A DNA stretch of 64,000 nucleotides from assembly GCA_964251675.1 (NCBI GenBank), contig CAXUKS010000017.1, positions 10,317-74,316 of the forward strand, written 5' to 3'. The notes under the pieces are model-generated. The model was not told the origin of the DNA, ran no database searches, and was given only the letters and a program-made list of their open reading frames with translations. This DNA comes from JANXMY01 sp964251675 (GTDB lineage: Bacteria; Armatimonadota; Armatimonadia; Armatimonadales; Capsulimonadaceae). Below are positions 7,377-15,105 of the stretch, piece by piece; positions within the stretch are counted from its first letter, which is position 1, and each line of letters starts with the position of its first letter. Position numbers and translations under genes: made by a program.

Positions 7377-9250
7377 TCCAGTCCATCTGGAAAGAGCAGC
7401 GCCGTGGCCGCCACCTTTCCCGGCCTGGGGTAGTCCACCAGCCCGAGACTTCGCAGCGCTCCCAGGTTGTTGCTGTAGCCCCCGCTCGTGGGGCTGACAC
7501 CCACTTCCTGCGCCAGACCCTCTTTCGCCACCCAGTTGGGGTAGCAGTCCAGCAAGACGCGCATGAGCTTCGCCTGCGGTCCCGGCAGCCGTGCCAGCCA
7601 TGTCTCCTGCAGCGCCGTGCGTGTCAGCAGGGTTGCGGAAGGCCGTGCCGCTTCTGCACCCTCTTTCGTCAGGGCAACCCGGCCCGACGCGGGATAGTCG
7701 ATCAGGCCCGCCGAGCGCAGCGCTCCGAGATTGTTGCTGTATCCGCCGGACTTCGGAGACACTTTCGCAAACACGGCCACATGCTCTTTTTGGGGCTGGG
7801 GCATATGGCTCGCCGCAAGGTCCGCCAGTGTGTTCAAGATCACCTGCTGCGGGCGGCTGAGACCTTCCCGACTCGGCACAATTTCTTTACTCGGCATTGA
7901 ATCTGCCCCCAATAATGGGGGAGCCGTCTTGGGCATGGGAACAGGCTTGGTCGTGGGCGTCTCCGTTCCCGTGGGCGTCCCTATTTCTGCGAGCGTGCCG
8001 GCTATCGCAGTCACTGAGGCCGACGGCGGAAGCCGGGCCAGGATGCCTTCAGCGACCGCCCGAAATTGCTCCATCTCTCCGGGTTCCAGAGCCGGCACTT
8101 CGACAATTCTCTCAACTTCGACAATTCTCTCTACGATCTTTTCCACTTCGACAATTTTCTCAACCGTTTTTACTTCACTGGTTCCTTGCGCTTTGGCCTC
8201 GCTCAGCTGCTGCTGCTGTTCTCTGATTTCTAGTTCTCTGATTTGCTGCTGCAGGCTCAGAATGCGCTTCTTCAGCTCCTCGGGATCGTTCTCCTTTTCT
8301 GCTTCGATGGCCGCCGTAAACCGTTCGGCCAGAGCCGCGAGGTCCACCGCTGCGCGGGCCGGAGCGATGTTCCGGGACGCGCCCGGCTTGGGCGTAGCCG
8401 AGCTGTCAAAGGTGGAGGGCAGCGGGAAGCGGGTACGCACAAACGTCCGCATCCACGACGGCGACGTGACAAACGCCTCGCCTTCCGTCAGAGACGGCAA
8501 GGCGGCAATCACGGACTGCCGCTCCGCTTTCGACAGGTACGCCCCGATCCAGTCTTCCACGGCGGCAAGGTCACTGTAGCCCGCAAAGCGCAGCAGGAAC
8601 ACGGCCTCGGCCTGCGTCAGCACGTCTTTGGTGATCGCGGCAGGGCGCTGGGTAATGACCAGCAGGCCCAAACCGTCGGAGCGGGAGCGGCGAGCCACGC
8701 TGATGAGCTGGCGCTGGCTGTCCACGCTCTCTTTGCGGGCCGTCTGGGGGGCAAGCAGGTCCGCCTCATCTACCACCAGCAGGAGCGGCTCGCGGGTCGG
8801 GTTTTGCAGGAAGCGCAGGCGGCGGATGAAGTCGGCGGCCACGCGGCACATCTGGGCGTCGTCTTCAAAACCGGACAGGTCCAGGATGACCGGCAGATGC
8901 TCGTCCATCACGAGGTCCGCCACTGGCGCGCCCGCCGTCTCTTCCAGCGGCACATCCGCATTCCGCCCGCCAAACACGACAAAGGGCAGACCGGGGCTGA
9001 CGCCGTCGGCGGCCACTCGTAGCCCAGACCACACGCCTGCCGGGTCCAAAATACAAAGGCGGCGCCCGGCACGGGCCAGACGCTCGACCAGCACTTTTGC
9101 GGATGACGTTTTGCCTGAGCCGCTCATGCCGAGAAACGCCAGGCGGCGGGCGGCGGCATCGGCGGGAAGGGTCAGCTCCGGGGTCAAAACAAAGTCCGCA
9201 AGAAGGTCTGTTGCAGAGAGTTCATCGGGGGTTACCAAATTCGTTGTCAT
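7373..9250 (-). CDS. HerA/VirB4-type ATPase with coiled coil and duplicated C-terminal winged helix
   Basis: 625 residues. The N-terminal P-loop domain shows Walker A GMSGSGKTS (about 41-49), Walker B LLLVVDEAD (156-164) and a VITQRP segment, all typical of HerA/DUF87 translocases. The middle has Lys/Glu/Val repeats (VEKIVEVEKIVERIVEVERIVEV region) predicting a coiled coil. The C terminus holds two copies of a module ending SGGYSNNLGALRS.GL.DYP, probably winged helices. HerA-type ATPases pump or resect DNA, often with a NurA nuclease; no NurA is seen here. A role in DNA segregation, transfer or defence remains open. Confidence 0.82.
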   Translation of the reverse strand: MTTNLVTPDELSATDLLADFVLTPELTLPADAAARRLAFLGMSGSGKTSSAKVLVERLARAGRRLCILDPAGVWSGLRVAADGVSPGLPFVVFGGRNADVPLEETAGAPVADLVMDEHLPVILDLSGFEDDAQMCRVAADFIRRLRFLQNPTREPLLLVVDEADLLAPQTARKESVDSQRQLISVARRSRSDGLGLLVITQRPAAITKDVLTQAEAVFLLRFAGYSDLAAVEDWIGAYLSKAERQSVIAALPSLTEGEAFVTSPSWMRTFVRTRFPLPSTFDSSATPKPGASRNIAPARAAVDLAALAERFTAAIEAEKENDPEELKKRILSLQQQIRELEIREQQQQLSEAKAQGTSEVKTVEKIVEVEKIVERIVEVERIVEVPALEPGEMEQFRAVAEGILARLPPSASVTAIAGTLAEIGTPTGTETPTTKPVPMPKTAPPLLGADSMPSKEIVPSREGLSRPQQVILNTLADLAASHMPQPQKEHVAVFAKVSPKSGGYSNNLGALRSAGLIDYPASGRVALTKEGAEAARPSATLLTRTALQETWLARLPGPQAKLMRVLLDCYPNWVAKEGLAQEVGVSPTSGGYSNNLGALRSLGLVDYPRPGKVAATALLFPDGLD

Positions 9251-9260
9251 AAGGTTTATT

Positions 9261-9959
9261 TTACCACTCCAATCGTCCGCCCCGGAAAGACGGGCCAGGC
9301 CGGGGCGTCATCATCCGGCGGTGCTGCTCGGCTTCCAATTTCTGCAAATCGCTCTTAGACAGACTCGTGACCTGGAGCCGTTCCAGGAGGCGGATTGCCT
9401 GCGCGTATTCACCCTGCTCAATGGCATCATGCGCTCGACCGGCGTATCTTTGGGTCTCGTCCGCTCGCATTTTATGGATGCCGATATAGGAACGCAGCAA
9501 TGCGTCTGGAATGTCTTCCACGTTCATGGTTTGGCCGTCGATGGTCACTGTCACCGGGTCGGGTTCCGGCGCCGCATAATCCCACCCATAGGAAGCTGAC
9601 CCCCATCCTCGGCTCATCCTTTCCATATGTTCGCGCAACCGCTGAGCAAACATATCCTCATCTGCACGGGTCGAGTATGTCCCTCCGGGCGGCCATGCTC
9701 CGGGGTCAGAGTAGGCTCTCGGAGCTGGTTCCGGCGCGGGCGAAACCGTCTCGGAGATGCTCCAGAACGAGCGCATGACTTTCAGGGCCAGAGCGTTGCC
9801 GTTGCAGTGGGGCGACACATCCTCAAACGTCAGGTTGTGCGCTTTCACTATCTCCTTCACCCGGTCTTTGGCCGACTGGGCCTCGCCTTTCACACTGGAA
9901 GTCGTCAGTGCAAACAGCGAGGCGACTTGGCGGCAGAGTTTTATTCGTTCAGGTGTCAA
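9261..9959 (-). CDS. Hypothetical protein with DUF2786-like N terminus
   Basis: About 232 residues from TTG 9959. This start has AAGGGGAAA 8 bases upstream and overlaps the previous stop as TTGA; the longer frame to 10031 lies inside the upstream gene. The first 45 residues (ERIKLCRQVASLF...EAQSAKDRVKEIVKAHNL) resemble the helical DUF2786 segment; the rest is unrecognised. It is next to the HerA-like ATPase and probably co-transcribed with it. Confidence 0.55.
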   Translation of the reverse strand: MTPERIKLCRQVASLFALTTSSVKGEAQSAKDRVKEIVKAHNLTFEDVSPHCNGNALALKVMRSFWSISETVSPAPEPAPRAYSDPGAWPPGGTYSTRADEDMFAQRLREHMERMSRGWGSASYGWDYAAPEPDPVTVTIDGQTMNVEDIPDALLRSYIGIHKMRADETQRYAGRAHDAIEQGEYAQAIRLLERLQVTSLSKSDLQKLEAEQHRRMMTPRPGPSFRGGRLEW

Positions 9960-10249
9960 ATAATTTCCCCTTCGGCGAACAGTGAGCGGTCGTGCGGGCT
10001 GGCTGGCTTGCCTTTCGTTGAGCCGGGGCACAGCATGGCATTAAGGCAGGGCAGGCAGGGGCACTGGCGGTGCTGGGCGCGGTACTTGTGGAGCATCTCA
10101 AACAGCTTGCGATTGTCCCAGCCGCCGATATCCATGTCAGGATCGCAGTCCAGCATCAGCCGCCACTCTTTGATCTTTTCCCGCTCCCGCCGGTGGTAGA
10201 CCCGGCAGCGAGAGAGAAGGCGGATTGCGGCGATTTCGTCTTTGCTCAT
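9956..10249 (-). CDS. Small hypothetical protein with Cys cluster
   Basis: 97 residues from ATG 10249 (ATGA overlap with the upstream gene). It is rich in Arg/Glu in the N-terminal half and carries CPCLPCLNAMLC near the C terminus, a possible metal site. Unrecognised family. Confidence 0.6.
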   Translation of the reverse strand: MSKDEIAAIRLLSRCRVYHRREREKIKEWRLMLDCDPDMDIGGWDNRKLFEMLHKYRAQHRQCPCLPCLNAMLCPGSTKGKPASPHDRSLFAEGEII

Positions 10250-11007
10250 GGGGTCAATCCTTTCTCCTTGCGCTCTTTTTTCTTCTGTTGCCACGCCCGC
10301 GCATAGGCGTTAATGTGTTCCCGGTTGGCTGCCACCCAGGCGCTGTGACGAGCTTTCTCCATCTCTGGGCGGGCATAATAGGCTTTGCGACGATGCTGTC
10401 GGCGCTTGTCAGGGTTCGCCGCTTTCCAAGCCGCATTGTTCGCCCGGTGATGCTCCCGCTGAAATTGGTACGCCGCCTGATGCCGCGCTGCATTTTTAGC
10501 TGTCTGCCGCTGGCTCCGGCACGCTTCGCAGCAGTACTTGACGTTGTGATGAGGCGGCACAAAGGGCATTCCGCAATGCAAACACGGACGCGCCTCTCGC
10601 TGGGTCTCCCCCCTCGACCGGACGCTTTTGCGGTCGCGGATGAGTTTGGCACAGGGACGGCAGCACCCCACCCGCCCATTATAAGCGTGTCCGTGCCGCT
10701 CGAACGCCTCCGGGGGCAGGACCTCTTTGCAACGCAGGCAGGGCCGGGCGGACAGTTTGGCTTGCCGCTGAGCATTGGCGGCCATCAGGGCGGCTTCATC
10801 GGCCTGCCGGGCCATCTCTGCCGCCGACTGGGCTTCCTGGTCGGCTTCCACGGTGCGCTCGGCATCGCGCTGATCTGCCGCCGCCTGCGCGAGCTGGGCC
10901 TGATACTCCGGGTGCATCCCGTGAGCACCGTCATGGAAAATCTGACGGGTTTTGCGGACCTTGATAATCCCGCCACCGCGCCGTCCATTGTTTTTTGCCT
11001 TCGCCAT
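10246..11007 (-). CDS. Zinc-binding phage protein with two Cys clusters
   Basis: 253 residues: a basic start, an Ala/Gln coiled coil (about 35-85), then CLRCKEVLPPEAF...GRVGCCRPC and CLHCGMPFVPPHHNVKYCCEAC, and a basic helical tail with repeated ANREH/ANPDKRR-type segments. The pattern recalls phage proteins related to HNH-type nucleases and zinc-ribbon DNA binders, but no HNH triad is convincing. It lies just downstream of the 17-bp tandem repeats and the tRNA on the same strand. Confidence 0.62.
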   Translation of the reverse strand: MAKAKNNGRRGGGIIKVRKTRQIFHDGAHGMHPEYQAQLAQAAADQRDAERTVEADQEAQSAAEMARQADEAALMAANAQRQAKLSARPCLRCKEVLPPEAFERHGHAYNGRVGCCRPCAKLIRDRKSVRSRGETQREARPCLHCGMPFVPPHHNVKYCCEACRSQRQTAKNAARHQAAYQFQREHHRANNAAWKAANPDKRRQHRRKAYYARPEMEKARHSAWVAANREHINAYARAWQQKKKERKEKGLTP

Positions 11008-11023
11008 TCAACTTCTCCAAAAC

Positions 11024-11108
11024 AGACATCAATCGAGAACAGACATCAATCGAGAACAGACATCAATCGAGAACAGACATCAATCGAGAATAGACATCAA
11101 TCGAGAAT
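11024..11108. repeat. Five tandem copies of a 17-bp repeat
   Basis: The unit AGACATCAATCGAGAAC occurs at 11024, 11041 and 11058, and as ...GAAT at 11075 and 11092, with no spacers. It fills the gap between the tRNA and the gene ending at 11007 on the reverse strand. The units are adjacent, so this is not a CRISPR array. It could be an iteron array, a leader-protein site, or slippage expansion. Confidence 0.95.
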
Positions 11109-11111
11109 AGA

Positions 11112-11186
11112 CACTCCCGGCGGGACTTGAACCCGCATCTCACGAGTTTAAAGCTCGTCGCCACGCTGCCATTGGGCTACGAGAGT
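11112..11186 (-). tRNA. Suppressor-type tRNA, anticodon UUA (reads UAA)
   Basis: A complete 75-nt cloverleaf. The acceptor stem is ACTCTCG/CGGGAGT (one U-G pair), the D arm has GCC/GGC, and the anticodon stem is ACGAG/CTCGT with loop C-T-T-T-A-A-A. The variable loop is 5 nt, the T arm GCGGG-TTCAAGT-CCCGC, and the discriminator is G; CCA is not encoded. Loop positions 34-36 are T-T-A, so the anticodon pairs with UAA and, by U34 wobble, possibly UAG. A1-U72 with G73 is shared with some Trp tRNAs, and G73 with Gln tRNAs, so the amino acid is undecided. The short variable loop excludes Leu, Ser and Tyr types. Confidence 0.88.
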
Positions 11187-11212
11187 AAAAAAGTAGATTC
11201 AGAAAAAGTAGC

Positions 11213-11842
11213 CTAAGAGCGCCGCCTATGTCCCGTCCGCGTCACGCGCTCGAACAGAGCCTCCCGCGCCGCGTGCAGGGCCGCCTCCCGTGCGGGAACG
11301 GTGGGGTCGTTGAAGTGAAACAGGCGCTCTTTGCGCTTCACCACCTGATAAGATCGGAAGATGATGCGGTAATGGCTGCAAAGCTGGCGCAGGCTGGGAC
11401 TGCCGCCGCGGACATGGCGAGAGGCGCGAGTGCGGGAACGGGCCGCATCCCCCGTCGTGGTCGCGTCGTCGGCAGGACGCCGGCCTTTGCGAAAGCGGAT
11501 GGTCTCAAAAGCAGTGTCTGGGTCAAAGGGGCGGGGCGGGAGCGAGATAATCGGCGCTCCCTCGTTTCCTGGCACGTCCAAGATGCTCCCCCAGTGTTCC
11601 AGCAGGGCAAGCTTGACGCGTGCCGTCGTAGCCATGTTAGCGCCCTCCGCCTCCGCTTGGCTGACTGCTTCTTCCAGCCGGGTCGCCGCCAGGGCTAGGG
11701 CGGCTTCTGCTTCGCTTAGGGCGGCTTCTGCTTCGCTTGTCGATTCTGACGGTTTGATTTTTTCTAAGGTCTTGCTTTTTGCCAGCATGTCCAGAAACAA
11801 TCCGTCAAGACGGTTTGTGACTGTCGCGTGTTTTTTCCTCAT
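11213..11842 (-). CDS. Hypothetical protein with Ala/Glu repeat coiled coil
   Basis: 209 residues from ATG 11842, overlapping the upstream stop by ATGA. The N terminus is basic (MRKKHATVTNRL). A short helical repeat (EAEAALSEAEAAL) is encoded by a 21-bp tandem duplication around 11697-11740. A basic region with RFRKGRR and a C-terminal helix rich in Arg follow. No family recognised. Confidence 0.6.
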   Translation of the reverse strand: MRKKHATVTNRLDGLFLDMLAKSKTLEKIKPSESTSEAEAALSEAEAALALAATRLEEAVSQAEAEGANMATTARVKLALLEHWGSILDVPGNEGAPIISLPPRPFDPDTAFETIRFRKGRRPADDATTTGDAARSRTRASRHVRGGSPSLRQLCSHYRIIFRSYQVVKRKERLFHFNDPTVPAREAALHAAREALFERVTRTGHRRRS

Positions 11843-12312
11843 CCCCCGCACCCCCGGTTGTCGATGACAGCCTGCAAGTTGTCCACCTGCCGCCGCAGCT
11901 CGCTGCACATTCGGTACGCCAGCCGCAGCTTCTCCCGACACTGGCCCTGCCGCGCCGCCTCCGATGCCTCCTTCAGCACTCCAGCCACCAGCAGGCCGTA
12001 TTTGTGTGCCTCCGCTGTCCCCTGCTGAATGTCCTCGTCCAGCGGCACAGAGAGGTTGCTGAGACGCCATTCCACGGCGTCTATCGTTTCGCCCGGTTTC
12101 ACAACGACGCTGCACCCATAATACATGAAGTCTATGGCCCCATACTCGGCGCACAGGGCCGCCGCCCGCTCGGCAGCCTGGCGAGGCGTCAGATGCGAGG
12201 GCACTTCCGCACACGTTGCCATTTCAGTTTCTTTAATCTCACGCTCTTTGGCTATTTGCATTTCCAGCCGTTCCCCCACCCGTCTTTGTTCACTCATCCG
12301 TCTCTGCTCCAT
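11839..12312 (-). CDS. Hypothetical protein
   Basis: 157 residues from ATG 12312 with AAAGGAT upstream. A highly charged helical N terminus (MEQRRMSEQRRVGERLEMQ) is followed by a compact domain with YGAIDFMYYGCSVVVKPGE and a C-terminal helix rich in Arg/Leu. A longer frame to 12567 only antisenses the neighbouring gene. Unrecognised. Confidence 0.6.
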   Translation of the reverse strand: MEQRRMSEQRRVGERLEMQIAKEREIKETEMATCAEVPSHLTPRQAAERAAALCAEYGAIDFMYYGCSVVVKPGETIDAVEWRLSNLSVPLDEDIQQGTAEAHKYGLLVAGVLKEASEAARQGQCREKLRLAYRMCSELRRQVDNLQAVIDNRGCGG

Positions 12313-12331
12313 AGTTATCCTTTGTTTTTTC

Positions 12332-12643
12332 TTAATCCGACGCCCACACCAGAAGGCCAGTGTACGCGCTTCGCACCTCGTCATGCAGCCCTGGAAACGC
12401 CAGCAGAGCGCGAATGCGGGCAGCCGCACGGGGGCAAAGCCGAACCGAATACAGCCGAAAGCCGGGGTCAGAAAGGCTCTCGGGACAGGCAAACTTTTCG
12501 CGCGAAAAGTTTTGGGGTTCCAGCGGCTCAAAAACACGGTTTTCAACAATCTTGTTTTCCAAGCCAAACGGCAGCAGATCGTGCCGATACCCGGTCATCG
12601 CCGAACCGTTGCGGCTTGTGCCGCTGCTTTGACGAATGCTCAC
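12332..12643 (-). CDS. Small hypothetical protein carrying a CTTTTCGCGCGAAAAG palindrome in its gene
   Basis: 103 residues from GTG 12643 with AAAGGAT upstream. The reading frame passes through the palindrome at 12491-12512, which encodes NFSREKF. The surrounding protein has no recognisable domain. Confidence 0.5.
   Translation of the reverse strand: MSIRQSSGTSRNGSAMTGYRHDLLPFGLENKIVENRVFEPLEPQNFSREKFACPESLSDPGFRLYSVRLCPRAAARIRALLAFPGLHDEVRSAYTGLLVWASD
12491..12512. repeat. Dispersed palindrome, copy 1
   Basis: A 22-bp perfect palindrome with core CTTTTCGCGCGAAAAG. Related copies are at 22402-22417 (inside parB), 31062-31075, 40031-40064 (extended to 34 bp) and 46748-46765 (one base different in the centre). 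Candidate binding site for a dimeric protein, for example parS for the ParB encoded here. Confidence 0.85.
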
Positions 12644-12647
12644 AAAT

Positions 12648-13775
12648 TTATCCTTTCTGCTCTTGGGGTTTCTGCCCTCGGGAAGAAACGTATCCCGTAA
12701 AATTGCGTCCTGCAGCGGCCAGATTTTCCCGGATCAAAGATGCTCCCCGCTTGTTGCCCGCAACCTGCTCAGGCGGAAGTTCTTTCGGCTTCTCTCGCGG
12801 CACGTGCGTCGGCGAAGCCGGATTCAGTGAAACTGGCTCCAGCGAAGCTGATGTTGATGAAGATCCCACTGGCGAACATGGCAGTTCGCTTGGAGCTGGC
12901 CGGGCAGCTTTGCTCCGGGGCCGCTCCGCATCCGGGTCCTCATAACCGTCACGCAAAGCGGCGGCCAGCACCCGTAGACGGCGCTCTCCGGTGCGGCGTG
13001 GCAGCCACTGCACCTGGCGGGCCACAGCCGGCTCGCCATATCTCGTCACGTTCGTTTGGACCGACTGCCGAAGCGTGTCTTCGTCGGCATCGACGCCCTG
13101 GCGCTGAAGTTCTCTGACTGTCCGGGAGACGAAGTCACACAAAACAGCCGCAGCAGCTTCTTCTTTCCTGGCAGCCTCTTCCTCGCCACAGCCGGCGGGG
13201 ATGGGAGAGAAGCAGATGGGAAGCGCGGCGGCCTCCTGCGTGTGCTGCTGCTTAGGATGGTTCAAAGGACGGTTAAGGACGGTTCCGCGCGCCTGCGGCA
13301 ACGCGCCCGCGTGAGTCATGTCCGGGGTTTGTGTCAAAATGTCCGGGGTCCCTGTGTCAAAATGTCCGGGGTTTTGTGCTGAAATGTCCGGGGTTTTCTG
13401 GGAATGTGTCAAAATGTCCGGGGTTTTCTCAGGGTCAGTTTCATCCGTTTTCTCAGCACCACCTTTGACTTTTACAGGCCGTCCTCTTTTGGCAGAACGC
13501 GCCTCCTTCCGAGCTATGCGGGCCAAATCTATTCGGTACTCGGTGACTTGTCCTTGCTGGCGATTGGTCGGCACAATCGCTCCGATGCGCTCCAGTTCTT
13601 CCAGAATGCGGCGAATCTGGCGGTCACTGTAATCGGTTTTCCAGGCAACCAGGCCGACGCTCGGGAAGACATGGCAGCCTTCGTGGTCGGCATGATCTGC
13701 CAGGGCAATCAGGACATATTTCTGCTCTCTGGGCAGGGCAAGCCCCCATACTTCGCCCATGATTTTCGCGCTCAT
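12648..13775 (-). CDS. Replication-initiator-like protein (helix-turn-helix, phage O-type)
   Basis: 375 residues. The N-terminal 100 residues are a winged-helix/HTH_36-type domain (MGEVWGLALPREQKYVLIALADHAD...FPSVGLVAWKTDYSDRQIRRILEELERIGAI). A low-complexity linker repeats (K)TPDI(L/S) several times, and a basic C-terminal part follows. Lambda O and many plasmid initiators combine such a domain with origin iterons inside their own gene. Here five copies of ATGTCCGGGGT lie in the linker coding region (13318-13424), which supports an initiator/origin assignment. Ordered last before the minus-strand block at 13.9 kb. Confidence 0.68.
   Translation of the reverse strand: MSAKIMGEVWGLALPREQKYVLIALADHADHEGCHVFPSVGLVAWKTDYSDRQIRRILEELERIGAIVPTNRQQGQVTEYRIDLARIARKEARSAKRGRPVKVKGGAEKTDETDPEKTPDILTHSQKTPDISAQNPGHFDTGTPDILTQTPDMTHAGALPQARGTVLNRPLNHPKQQHTQEAAALPICFSPIPAGCGEEEAARKEEAAAAVLCDFVSRTVRELQRQGVDADEDTLRQSVQTNVTRYGEPAVARQVQWLPRRTGERRLRVLAAALRDGYEDPDAERPRSKAARPAPSELPCSPVGSSSTSASLEPVSLNPASPTHVPREKPKELPPEQVAGNKRGASLIRENLAAAGRNFTGYVSSRGQKPQEQKG
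13318..13424. repeat. Iteron array inside the initiator gene (candidate replication origin)
   Basis: ATGTCCGGGGT occurs five times in one orientation at 13318, 13339, 13362, 13384 and 13414. Four of the five are 21-23 bp apart, about two helical turns, as expected for iterons. They encode the TPDI repeats of the initiator. Confidence 0.82.
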
Positions 13776-13829
13776 AACTGGGGTACTTCTGTGATTATTC
13801 CTGGGGTGCTTCTGTAATCCTTCTCATTA

Positions 13830-13857
13830 GGGACATCCGCAACATGGCGGATGTCCC
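13830..13857 (-). terminator. Hairpin between the 13.9 kb gene and the initiator gene
   Basis: GGGACATCCGC / GCGGATGTCCC, an 11-bp perfect stem with a 6-base loop and no long T run. It may terminate or process the transcript from 13893-14785 before the initiator gene. Confidence 0.5.
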
Positions 13858-13892
13858 GGTTGAATTCAGGATCCTGTTAGGAGGCTTGCTCC

Positions 13893-14180
13893 TTAGGAGG
13901 CTTGCTCCTCGGCTGTAGTCCCGGCATCGCCTGTTGGTTTCTCGGTGGTAGGAGCTACCTCCACCGGCGCAGACTGGCCGGGCGTGATCGCTGCTGTTAG
14001 CTTGTCGATGATCGTCTGTGCTTTCGCCACTTCGTCGCTGTCGTCGCCCTGCTCGGCTTTGAGAGCGTCCACAGAGGCTTGCAGCGCGGCGATGTCGGAC
14101 TTGTCGGTCGAGAGGATGTCAATGACCTGGTCGACGGTAGTGTCGAGCTGGGCAAGTTTGGAGTCTAAATCGTCGGACAT
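13893..14180 (-). CDS. Small coiled-coil protein
   Basis: 95 residues from ATG 14180, preceded by GAAGGAAG. Heptad-like sequence (DLDSKLAQLDTTVDQVIDIL) predicts a coiled coil, with a Pro/Thr/Glu-rich tail. The frame is open to ATG 14336, which would add a segment with a membrane helix (LLFCFWVIYSLL), so a membrane-anchored longer form is possible. An exact 16-bp tandem duplication (13877-13908) includes its stop codon. Confidence 0.6.
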   Translation of the reverse strand: MSDDLDSKLAQLDTTVDQVIDILSTDKSDIAALQASVDALKAEQGDDSDEVAKAQTIIDKLTAAITPGQSAPVEVAPTTEKPTGDAGTTAEEQAS

Positions 14181-14338
14181 GGTAGTTTGCTTCCTTCTGA
14201 GCTGGCTCAGTGCGTATGTGATTCGGAGGAGGCTGTAGATCACCCAGAAACAAAAGAGTAGCTGGGCGACAGCGTCGTGGACAAGGTTTGTCGCAAAATC
14301 GTAAAGTGGAAAGTGGTGAATTGAGTAATGGTGCATTC

Positions 14339-14785
14339 TCAGCTCCTGGCCCGCGCGGCTATCACCAGCGGTCCTTCGTTGCGGTCTGGGTGTTGATCAC
14401 CCCCTTTCAAGGCTATAGAATTCAAGGCCGTAGCAGGATGGGTATCTGACCGGTAGCGAACCCCACAAAAGGGCACGCCGCTGGGCGAGAACGACAAAAG
14501 CGCGAGGCCGAACGCCAGTTTGCTCAGGATTTGTGGCCCTTGCGCGGTCTTCGTTGGGATGCCCCTCAAAGCCGCTTCCCCTGCCCCGCTGAGCGCCGGA
14601 GCGACGGGGCGTGACTGCTTCCACTCGTGCTGCTCCGGGCCGCCTTCAGCGTGGATTAGGGCGACGTAGTGAGGCACGAGCTGTTGCAGCGCGACAGAGA
14701 GCGGATGCGTCTCCATCGACATGAAGGGCGGGCCGTCGGGCATCTCTTTGAGCGCACGGGCAAACAGGGTTTCGAGCAAGATCAT
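14339..14785 (-). CDS. Hypothetical protein at the edge of a deleted IS200/IS605-type element
   Basis: 148 residues from ATG 14785 with GGAGG 7 bases upstream. The N-terminal half (LLETLFARALKEMPDGPPF...ALQQLVPHYVALIHAEGG) looks like a folded helical protein; the C-terminal half is less protein-like. The ribosome binding site lies next to the left end of the element at 14801, so insertion may have replaced its original promoter region. Confidence 0.5.
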   Translation of the reverse strand: MILLETLFARALKEMPDGPPFMSMETHPLSVALQQLVPHYVALIHAEGGPEQHEWKQSRPVAPALSGAGEAALRGIPTKTAQGPQILSKLAFGLALLSFSPSGVPFCGVRYRSDTHPATALNSIALKGGDQHPDRNEGPLVIAARARS

Positions 14786-14994
14786 AGTATGCCTCCGGCG
14801 CGGAAACCCCCGGCTTCAGCCGGGTGGAGGAGCGGCGGGCCTGTAGGGTTGCTGGGCGTCGCGCCGACAAGTGCATCAGGGTCGCAGTCAGGATGATCCC
14901 ACCTGCATTCGTCGCAAAAATGCCCAGAGCAATCCACGCAGATGTTTCCACCGCTGCCCTCTATGTCTGTGCCGCACTCGTCACAATTTCGCAT
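14782..14994 (-). CDS. Small zinc-ribbon protein inside the deleted element
   Basis: 70 residues. The Cys pattern CDECG...CVDCSGHFCDEC resembles zinc ribbons or B-box-like knuckles. The ATG has GGAGAAACGGG upstream. The C terminus (LLHPAEAGGFRAGG) is encoded by the element's left-end hairpin, so the reading frame has been extended or truncated by insertion. Confidence 0.5.
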   Translation of the reverse strand: MRNCDECGTDIEGSGGNICVDCSGHFCDECRWDHPDCDPDALVGATPSNPTGPPLLHPAEAGGFRAGGIL

Positions 14995-15100
14995 CCCGTT
15001 TCTCCTGTCCGGCGAAGCCGCACACTACAAAATCCTCGTTTTACTCGCATGGCGCGAGAGGTGGAGGGAGACACCCGAAGCCCCCGGTTTCAACCGGGGG
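14801..15100. mobile_element. Non-autonomous (deleted) IS200/IS605-type element, about 300 bp
   Basis: The left end GGAAACCCCCGGCTTCAGCC, with the 16-base hairpin 14809-14824, matches the left end of the intact copy at 25830-25852. The right end has the block at 15056-15080 (20 of 25 bases shared with 26976-27000) followed by a 20-base hairpin (15081-15100). It contains no transposase, only the small zinc-ribbon gene, so movement would need TnpA from the copy at 25930. Confidence 0.65.
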
Positions 15101-15105
15101 GAGCA

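Noticed and set aside
8243..9599. Long plus-strand frames opposite the HerA-like ATPase
   Set aside because: Mirror frames of a GC-rich coding gene; the reverse strand carries Walker motifs and the plus-strand products are low-complexity Arg/Gly.
11024..11108. CRISPR array
   Set aside because: Units are adjacent 17-mers without spacers.
12004..12945. Long plus-strand open frame of 313 codons across the minus-strand initiator region
   Set aside because: It lies antisense to better-supported genes with overlapping ATGA junctions and ribosome binding sites, and its translation is Arg/Pro/Ser-rich without domain features.
13318..13424. CRISPR array
   Set aside because: Short direct repeats with 10-19 bp gaps in an open reading frame, no cas genes, better explained as iterons.
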